Shown here one piece after another: positions 1 through 6,486 of a stretch of DNA of 6,486 bases. Positions within the stretch are counted from its first letter, which is position 1. The number at the start of each line of letters is the position of its first letter. A model generated the notes under the pieces. That model searched no databases and had not been told where the DNA came from. It worked only from the letters and a program-made list of their open reading frames with translations. Location: the NCBI GenBank assembly GCA_017452035.1, contig JAFTNE010000194.1:1-6486 (forward strand). The letters run 5' to 3'. This DNA is from Clostridia bacterium. GTDB taxonomy: Bacteria; Bacillota; Clostridia; Christensenellales; CAG-314. Made by a program: the position numbers and the translations under genes.

Positions 1-1433
1 TCGAAAGCAGATGTATCAAGGGCAATTTTTGCATTGGCAGATGTTCCTGCCTTTGCCACGATAGAGTTGCAACGAGCGCAAGTGTATTGAAGATATGGTG
101 CTGTTTCGCCATCAAAGTTCAACACTCTGTCAAACGTGAATGTGATATCTTTGATTTTGGAGTTTTCCAGTGCCGAAAACAACACTGCACCAACGCCGAC
201 TTGCTCGGCAACCTTGTCGCGATTGTCCAAATTGGGGTTTTTGGTGGTTATGATTTCCAACGACTTTGCTACTGCCTTGTTGATAACGTCACGGAGCAAA
301 ACAACGTTGCCCTTACGTGTGGACATTGCACCGTCCTCCAAACTTACCATACCATAGGCAACGTGAACAAGGTCCTTTGCCCAAGGAAGGCCGGCAAGTT
401 CAAGCACCTTAAAGAATTGCTTGAAGTGCAAATTTTGTTGGTAAGCTACAACGTACAAGCACTTGTCAAAGTCGTACTCATTTTTTCTCCAAATGGCTGC
501 TGCAATATCACGAGTTGCATACAAACTGCTACCATCGCTTTTTACAAGCAAGCATGGTGGCATGTTGTACTCGGACAAGTCTACAATTTGCGCGCCTTGG
601 TTGACTGTTACAAGACCCTTTTGACGGAGCATATCAAGTGGTCCGTCCATTTTGTCGTTGAAGAAACTTTCGCCGTTCCAGCTGTCAAAGTTGACGTTAA
701 GACGGTCGTAAATTTCCATAACGTCTGCCAAAGTAACCTTTTTGAAAAATTGGAAGAGTTCTTGAGCCTCCTCGTCGCCCCTTTCAATTTTTACAAACCA
801 CTCGCGAGCCATATCGGTAAGCTCGGGGTGAGTTTCCTCCTCTTGGTGGAACTTGACGTACAATCTTTGAAGTTCGGCAACGCCTTCGCGCTCGGCAACT
901 TCTCTGTCGCCCCAAAGCTTGAAAGCAACAATCATTTTGCCAAATTGTGTACCATAGTCGCCAAGGTGGTTGATGCCCACTACTTTGTATCCAAGTGCAT
1001 TGTAAATTTTGTACAACGCACTACCAATTGCTGTGGTAGAAAGGTGTCCAATATGGAAGGATTTGCAAATGTTTACGGAGCTGTAGTCAATGCAGATAGT
1101 TTTGCCTGCACCAATATCGCTGTTGCCGTATTTGTCCTTTTGGCAATTTACTTCACTCAAAACTTCTTGCACCATTGCATTGCGATTGACAAAGAAGTTA
1201 AGGTAGCCGTTTACAGCCTCCACCTTGGTAACAACGTCGTCGCAAACAATTTCGCTTGCAAGTTTTTGAGCAATCATCACTGGGGACATACGCATTTCCT
1301 TTGCCAATTTAAAACAAGGAAAGGCGTAGTCGCCAAAGTTGTCGTCAGCAGCAGGGGTGATGAGGTTTGCCAACTCCCCCTTGTCCAACGAAACGTTTAT
1401 CAAATTTGCTATATGTTTTTTGTAATCAATCAT
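1..1433 (-). CDS. argS: Arginine--tRNA ligase (arginyl-tRNA synthetase), 3' end cut off by the window edge
   Basis: This cytoplasmic class I synthetase joins arginine to tRNA-Arg using ATP. I translated 477 codons from the ATG at 1433-1431 and found no stop before the left edge. Visible in order: an N-terminal tRNA D-loop-binding (Add-1) region, about residues 1-90, with GDYAFPC at 34-40; the class I HIGH motif intact at 127-130; LGDYGTQFG at 157-165; SDGSSLYATRD at 299-309; and the KMSKS-equivalent MSTRKG at 370-375. ETAPYLQYTCAR at 443-454 marks the beginning of the DALR anticodon-binding domain, most of which lies outside; family members are usually about 550-590 residues. The start is supported by GGAG seven bases upstream. 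It overlaps the gyrA stop by one base (TAATG), so translational coupling is likely. Residues just before HIGH read NICKSFHIGH, where many homologues have Ala and Pro at the Cys and Ser positions. The visible part is fairly cysteine-rich. Identity is very secure from the ordered motifs. Confidence 0.96.
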   Translation of the reverse strand, partial: MIDYKKHIANLINVSLDKGELANLITPAADDNFGDYAFPCFKLAKEMRMSPVMIAQKLASEIVCDDVVTKVEAVNGYLNFFVNRNAMVQEVLSEVNCQKDKYGNSDIGAGKTICIDYSSVNICKSFHIGHLSTTAIGSALYKIYNALGYKVVGINHLGDYGTQFGKMIVAFKLWGDREVAEREGVAELQRLYVKFHQEEETHPELTDMAREWFVKIERGDEEAQELFQFFKKVTLADVMEIYDRLNVNFDSWNGESFFNDKMDGPLDMLRQKGLVTVNQGAQIVDLSEYNMPPCLLVKSDGSSLYATRDIAAAIWRKNEYDFDKCLYVVAYQQNLHFKQFFKVLELAGLPWAKDLVHVAYGMVSLEDGAMSTRKGNVVLLRDVINKAVAKSLEIITTKNPNLDNRDKVAEQVGVGAVLFSALENSKIKDITFTFDRVLNFDGETAPYLQYTCARCNSIVAKAGTSANAKIALDTSAF

Positions 1434-1444
1434 TATTGTTCTCC
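1431..1444 (-). promoter_or_regulatory. gyrA stop / argS start overlap (TAATG) with argS ribosome binding site
   Basis: The minus strand reads GGAG, seven bases, then ATG, with the gyrA TAA stop sharing its last A with the argS ATG. The argS Shine-Dalgarno sequence lies inside the last codons of gyrA. Termination-reinitiation coupling is the usual consequence of such overlaps. There is no room for a separate argS promoter or a terminator between the two genes, so argS should depend on gyr transcription unless a promoter is hidden inside gyrA. Confidence 0.85.
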
Positions 1445-3931
1445 ATCGCCAGACTCGTCATCAATCTCTTCGGCTGCGGGGCTTTCGGATACGCAAACGA
1501 CCTTGGTATCCTCGCCACGCTTGATGTTCATAACCTTTACACCCATGGTATCACGGCCAATTTTGGAAATTTCCTTAGCCTTGATACGGATAACAATGCC
1601 GTTGTCGGCAATGAGCATAAGGTCGTTGTTTGGATCGATAAGTTTGAGGCTGACAAGTTTACCTGTTTTTTCTGTAAATACGCCGGCTTTGATACCTTTA
1701 CCAGCACGTGATTGCAAGCGATAGTCAATCATATCACTGCGCTTGCCGTAACCCTTTTCGGAAATGGTAACAGCTTCCAAACCATTGCGAACAACTGCCA
1801 TATCTACAACGTAGTCGCCTTCGGCAAGTTCGATGGACTTGACACCTTGCGCTTCACGTCCCATGTTACGAACGTCCTCTTCGGCAAAACGAATACACTT
1901 ACCTTCGTGGCTGGCAACGATAAGTTCGTCATAGCCAGTAGTCATATCTACGCCGATAAGTTCGTCATTTTCCAACAAGGTGATGGCAATTTTACCCGTT
2001 TTACGGATGGACTCGAACTCGGCAAGAGCTGTCTTTTTGATAAGGCCGTTGCGTGTTGCCATGACAAGGTTGCCACGGTCGTCTTCCTTGCGAGGGATAA
2101 CTGCTGTAACCTTTTCGCCGTTGTCAAGTTGCAATAGGTTGACGATAGCTCGTCCACGTGCTGTGCGCTCTGCCTCGGGAACTTCGTAACCCTTGATGCA
2201 GTACACCTTACCACGGTTTGTAAAGAACAACAAATCGTCGTGAGTATTTGTGATAAACATGTTGGTGACAAAGTCTTCTTCACGAGGTTTGTGAGCTGTT
2301 ACACCCTTGCCACCACGTTTTTGTGTGCGATACTCTGCAACAGGCAAACGCTTGATGTAACCAAGGTGTGTCATGGAAATTACAACGTCTTCCTTTTCAA
2401 TAAGGTCGCCAATGTCAATTTCCGAGTAGTCTGTGCAAATTTCCGTACGGCGAGCTGTGCCATACTTTGTTTTTACTTCAACAAGTTCGTTTTTTACAAT
2501 TTCTTCGATACGAGCAGGTTTTGCCAAAATGTCTTTGAGGTCGGCAATAAACTCGGCAAGTTGTTTGAGTTCGTTGCGAAGTGTTTCCACTTCCAAGTGT
2601 GTCAAACGAGAAAGTTTCATTTCCAAAATTGCATTGGATTGACGCTCGGACAAGCCAAACTCTTCCATCAAAGCTTGAAGTGCAGTTTGACGGTCGGCAC
2701 TACCCTTGATAATTGCAATAACTCTGTCGATGTTATCCAGTGCAATTACCAAACCTTCAATGATGTGGTAACGGTCTTCGGCCTTTTCCAAATCGTACTT
2801 GGTACGGCGTGTTACAACCTCCTTTTGGTGAGCATTGTAGTGAACGAGAATTTCCTTCAAGGACAAAATCTTTGGTTCGCCGTCAGCAAGTGCAAGCAAA
2901 ATGATACCGTCACTTACTTGAAGTTGGCTGTGCTTGAACAACGTGTTCAAAACGACTTGCGCGTTAGCATCACGTTTGAGTTCAAATACAATGCGCATAC
3001 CATGACGGTCGGATTCGTCACGAATATCGGAAATACCCTCTACACGCTTGTCCTTTACCATATCGGCAATGCTTGCAATAAGTTTGGATTTGTTTACTTG
3101 GTATGGTAGTTCGGTAACGATGATGCGTTCACGGCCATTGTGTTCTTCAATTTCCGTCTTGGCGCGTACCAAAATGCTACCTTTACCCGTTTTGTAAGCG
3201 TTGCGAACGCCCACACGTCCCATCATGATACCACCAGTTGGGTAGTCAGGTGCTGGAACGTACTTCATCAATTCCTCAACGGTGATATCGGGGTTTTCCA
3301 TTACAGCGATTGCGCCGTCAATTACTTCCGAAAGGTTGTGAGGAGGGATGTTTGTTGCCATACCAACGGCAATACCGTCAGCGCCGTTAACAAGCAAGTT
3401 AGGAAAACGGCTGGGCAATACCACTGGTTGCATCAAAGTGTTATCAAAGTTGGGGTAGTAGTCTACTGTGTTTTTGTCAATTTCGCGTAGCATTTCGCTG
3501 GCAATCTTGGACAAACGAGCTTCGGTATAACGTTGTGCAGCGGCTGGGTCGCCATCCACACTACCAAAGTTACCTTGACCATCTACCAATGGGCAACGGA
3601 TGGAAAAGTCTTGCGCCAAACGAACAAGTGCCTCGTACACGGCATAGTCACCGTGGGGGTGGTACTTACCCAAAACGTCACCGACAATACGCGCACACTT
3701 ACGGTATGGCTTGTCGTTGTAAAGGTTAAGTTCGCCCATTGCATACAAAATACGGCGATGAACGGGTTTTAAGCCATCTCTTACGTCAGGAATAGCACGA
3801 GATACGTTTACTGCCATTGCGTAGGAAATAAAAGACTTTTTCATTTCCTCTTCCATCTTGACGGGCAGTACCTTTGTGTTGGCTAACGCCTCGATATAGT
3901 CAATTGTGATGTGAGCATCTTTCTTTGCCAT
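1433..3931 (-). CDS. gyrA: DNA gyrase subunit A
   Basis: GyrA is the DNA cleavage and wrapping subunit of gyrase (A2B2), which negatively supercoils DNA in the cytoplasm. The product has 832 residues, normal for GyrA. The breakage-reunion domain (about 35-510) contains [10 protein letters not shown] at 51-60, GKYHPHGD at 88-95, VDGQGNFGS at 116-124 and AQRYTEAR at 132-139, with catalytic Tyr135. The C-terminal beta-pinwheel (about 511-815) has the GyrA box QKRGGKG at 537-543, which separates GyrA from ParC; an acidic tail with seven Asp/Glu follows from about 821. The N-terminus is about 13 residues longer than in E. coli. AGGAGG at 3941-3946, eight bases before the ATG, supports this start. 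Position 96, equivalent to E. coli Ser83, is Tyr (TAT), and the Asp87 equivalent is Glu100, as is common in Gram-positives. The gene lies 12 bases after gyrB and overlaps argS by one base, so it is the middle gene of an operon. Confidence 0.98.
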   Translation of the reverse strand: MAKKDAHITIDYIEALANTKVLPVKMEEEMKKSFISYAMAVNVSRAIPDVRDGLKPVHRRILYAMGELNLYNDKPYRKCARIVGDVLGKYHPHGDYAVYEALVRLAQDFSIRCPLVDGQGNFGSVDGDPAAAQRYTEARLSKIASEMLREIDKNTVDYYPNFDNTLMQPVVLPSRFPNLLVNGADGIAVGMATNIPPHNLSEVIDGAIAVMENPDITVEELMKYVPAPDYPTGGIMMGRVGVRNAYKTGKGSILVRAKTEIEEHNGRERIIVTELPYQVNKSKLIASIADMVKDKRVEGISDIRDESDRHGMRIVFELKRDANAQVVLNTLFKHSQLQVSDGIILLALADGEPKILSLKEILVHYNAHQKEVVTRRTKYDLEKAEDRYHIIEGLVIALDNIDRVIAIIKGSADRQTALQALMEEFGLSERQSNAILEMKLSRLTHLEVETLRNELKQLAEFIADLKDILAKPARIEEIVKNELVEVKTKYGTARRTEICTDYSEIDIGDLIEKEDVVISMTHLGYIKRLPVAEYRTQKRGGKGVTAHKPREEDFVTNMFITNTHDDLLFFTNRGKVYCIKGYEVPEAERTARGRAIVNLLQLDNGEKVTAVIPRKEDDRGNLVMATRNGLIKKTALAEFESIRKTGKIAITLLENDELIGVDMTTGYDELIVASHEGKCIRFAEEDVRNMGREAQGVKSIELAEGDYVVDMAVVRNGLEAVTISEKGYGKRSDMIDYRLQSRAGKGIKAGVFTEKTGKLVSLKLIDPNNDLMLIADNGIVIRIKAKEISKIGRDTMGVKVMNIKRGEDTKVVCVSESPAAEEIDDESGDGEQ

Positions 3932-3943
3932 TGTTAGCCCCTC

Positions 3944-5983
<2,040 letters not shown>

Positions 5984-5997
5984 TTATATTTATATAT

Positions 5998-6026
5998 ATT
6001 ATATCATATATTAGTCTACTACACAA
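5998..6026 (-). promoter_or_regulatory. Probable sigma-A promoter of the gyrB-gyrA-argS operon
   Basis: Reading the minus strand there is TTGTGT (6026-6021), a 17-base spacer, and a perfect TATAAT (6003-5998) preceded by TGA, which makes a TGn extended -10. The -35 box keeps only TTG of the consensus; the extended -10 would compensate. The expected start is near 5991, giving a leader of about 146 bases. The flanking 5984-6010 stretch is almost pure A and T, which should melt easily. Gyrase promoters in other bacteria respond to DNA relaxation, but nothing here proves that for this one. A 10-bp palindrome overlaps the -35 box. Confidence 0.65.
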
Positions 6027-6033
6027 ACGTTTG
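6024..6033. repeat. Perfect 10-bp palindrome CAAACGTTTG overlapping the gyrB -35 box
   Basis: CAAACGTTTG is its own reverse complement and covers three bases of the proposed -35 hexamer of the gyrB promoter. Its position would suit a repressor or activator site. A 10-bp palindrome is expected about once in several hundred bases by chance, so the position is the only support. Confidence 0.25.
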
Positions 6034-6180
6034 AAAAGAAGTTTTTTGCAATATTTGCGAATAATGTCGTTTTGAGGGCGTGAGTGCCAAAATTTGGGGA
6101 AATGGTGCATTTTTCGAGTAAATACTTGACAAGCTGTTAATTTTGCTCTAAAGCCCTGTAAACAATGTTTTGCGCAATGG

Positions 6181-6209
6181 TTGAAAATTGCCAACATTTG
6201 TGGTATAAT
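6181..6209 (+). promoter_or_regulatory. Strong sigma-A-type promoter reading rightward
   Basis: TTGAAA (6181-6186), a spacer of exactly 17 bases, then a perfect TATAAT (6204-6209) preceded by TGG, a TGn extended -10 element. This is the best promoter match in the window. Transcription should start near 6216, about 265 bases before the probable ATG at 6481, leaving an unusually long leader. A 10-bp inverted repeat overlaps the -10 box and start point, as expected for a regulated promoter. Confidence 0.75.
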
Positions 6210-6239
6210 GGTTAGTAGGTGGCAAAAAGACTAACCATT
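6207..6239. repeat. 10-bp inverted repeat over the -10/start point of the rightward promoter (candidate operator)
   Basis: AATGGTTAGT (6207-6216) and ACTAACCATT (6230-6239) are perfect reverse complements separated by 13 bases, so the arm centres are 23 bp apart, about two helical turns. The left arm begins inside the TATAAT box, and the predicted start point falls at its end. A transcript from this promoter would therefore lack most of the left arm and could not form the hairpin. That favours a DNA-level role as a repressor operator. A hairpin could form only in RNA entering from further upstream. Part of the arm, ATGGTTA, recurs at 6356-6362. Confidence 0.5.
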
Positions 6240-6266
6240 TTGAAGTTTTTGACTGCTATTTTATGA

Positions 6267-6289
6267 GCAATAAACACGGGGCAATAAAC
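6267..6289 (+). repeat. Nine-base direct repeat GCAATAAAC in the leader
   Basis: GCAATAAAC occurs at 6267-6275 and again at 6281-6289, a 14-base period, with the second copy forming part of the GGGC/GCCC hairpin and its loop. It could be a repeated protein-binding site in RNA or DNA, or simple drift in A-rich sequence. Confidence 0.35.
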
Positions 6290-6469
6290 GCCCATTGAAC
6301 CAATTGCTTTAACCTTTTTGAATGTTTAACTTGGTTTTTGTTTACAAGTAAGGTTATGGTTATTTGACTTGCAAACGCCATCCAAAAACACAAACAAAAA
6401 GTGCAAAATCTTGCCTACGTGGCACAAAAAAATATTAATTGTAGGCATAGCCATACAACCAAACAAAGT

Positions 6470-6474
6470 AAGGA
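6470..6474 (+). promoter_or_regulatory. Probable ribosome binding site for the gene at 6481
   Basis: AAGGA is followed by six bases and an ATG at 6481. It is weaker than the AGGAGG sites of gyrB and gyrA but well placed. With the upstream promoter on the same strand it supports a start codon at the right edge. Confidence 0.5.
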
Positions 6475-6480
6475 ACAATT

Positions 6481-6486
6481 ATGAAA
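6481..6486 (+). CDS. Probable start of a rightward gene (first two codons only)
   Basis: ATG AAA (Met-Lys) closes the window, six bases after AAGGA and downstream of a strong rightward promoter. Only two codons are visible, so no product can be named. The gene would be divergent from the gyr operon. The evidence is context only: promoter, spacing and ribosome binding site. Confidence 0.5.

Larger units (their letters stand above)
6216..6480 (+). promoter_or_regulatory. Long, possibly structured 5' leader of the gene starting at 6481
   Basis: About 265 bases lie between the predicted start point and the ATG. Several pairings are possible: GGGC (6279-6282) with GCCC (6290-6293), extended by CAAT (6268-6271) with ATTG (6294-6297); AACCTT (6311-6316) with AAGGTT (6350-6355), enclosing ACTTG (6329-6333) and CAAGT (6345-6349); TTTTTGTTT (6335-6343) with AAACAAAAA (6392-6400), which competes with the previous stem; and TGCCTAC (6412-6418) with GTAGGCA (6441-6447). 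I do not recognise a T-box, riboswitch or ribosomal-protein leader consensus. No stem with a clean U-run, typical of an attenuator, is present. It is a candidate cis-regulatory leader of unknown type. Confidence 0.35.

Noticed and set aside
87..1724. A 545-codon open frame on the plus strand, antisense to argS and the end of gyrA
   Set aside because: It lies exactly in register with argS codons, so it is open only because argS lacks TTA, CTA and TCA codons. The argS frame has all family motifs; the antisense product resembles nothing I recognise and no ribosome binding site supports it.
2240..3109. A 289-codon plus-strand open frame inside gyrA
   Set aside because: Same codon-bias shadow, in register with gyrA. 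Similar shadows at 1712-2137, 3140-3490, 3533-3772, 4706-4975, 4997-5275 and 5321-5860 were rejected for the same reason.
6087..6097. Palindrome CCAAAATTTGG resembling CCAAATTTG at 5971-5979, about 116 bases apart
   Set aside because: Such short A/T-centred palindromes are expected by chance in this composition, and the spacing has no clear relation to either promoter.
6126..6154. Perfect -35 box TTGACA on the plus strand at 6126-6131
   Set aside because: No acceptable -10 lies 16-18 bases downstream; the best is TAAAGC. The promoter at 6181-6209 is far better.
6263..6298. An 11-residue leader-peptide-like frame (ATG at 6263, TGA at 6296-6298)
   Set aside because: There is no Shine-Dalgarno sequence before it, no run of regulatory codons, and no attenuator terminator after it.

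Overview
This window is a compact housekeeping operon on the minus strand followed by a regulatory intergenic region. No mobile element, CRISPR array, RNA gene or recognisably new system is visible. The organism looks like a member of the Bacillota, probably an uncultured Clostridia-type gut lineage. The reasons are a short GyrB of 633 residues without the insertion found in enterobacterial GyrB, strong AGGAGG ribosome binding sites, sigma-A-like promoters with near-consensus -10 boxes, and ArgS wording (GDYAFPCFKLAK, DYSSVNI...FHIGHLSTT) that resembles clostridial enzymes. This placement is from memory of family sequences, not from a search.

Layout, in direction of transcription (right to left): gyrB (5845 to 3944), gyrA (3931 to 1433) and argS (1433 to beyond the left edge; 477 codons visible). 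The genes are tightly packed. Twelve bases separate gyrB and gyrA, and the gyrB stop codon is part of the gyrA ribosome binding site. The gyrA stop and argS start share one base (TAATG). The three genes are probably co-transcribed, and argS is probably translationally coupled to gyrA. GyrB and GyrA form the A2B2 DNA gyrase that introduces negative supercoils using ATP; ArgS charges tRNA-Arg. ArgS has no direct mechanistic link to gyrase, so its place here most likely reflects shared growth-rate-linked expression.

The right-hand 640 bases (5846 to 6480) hold no convincing gene. They carry a probable gyrB promoter reading left (-10 at 5998-6003), a very good promoter reading right (TTGAAA, 17 bases, TATAAT at 6181-6209), a 10-bp inverted repeat over that second promoter's -10 and start point, and a leader of about 265 bases with several possible stem-loops. 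The leader ends at a probable start codon at 6481, of which only two codons are inside the window.

The points most worth a second look are: tyrosine in GyrA at the position of E. coli Ser83, the main quinolone-resistance site; the gyrB-gyrA-argS arrangement without dnaA, dnaN or recF directly upstream; the operator-like dyad on the rightward promoter together with its long leader; and near-absence of TTA, CTA and TCA codons, which creates long false antisense reading frames over all three genes.
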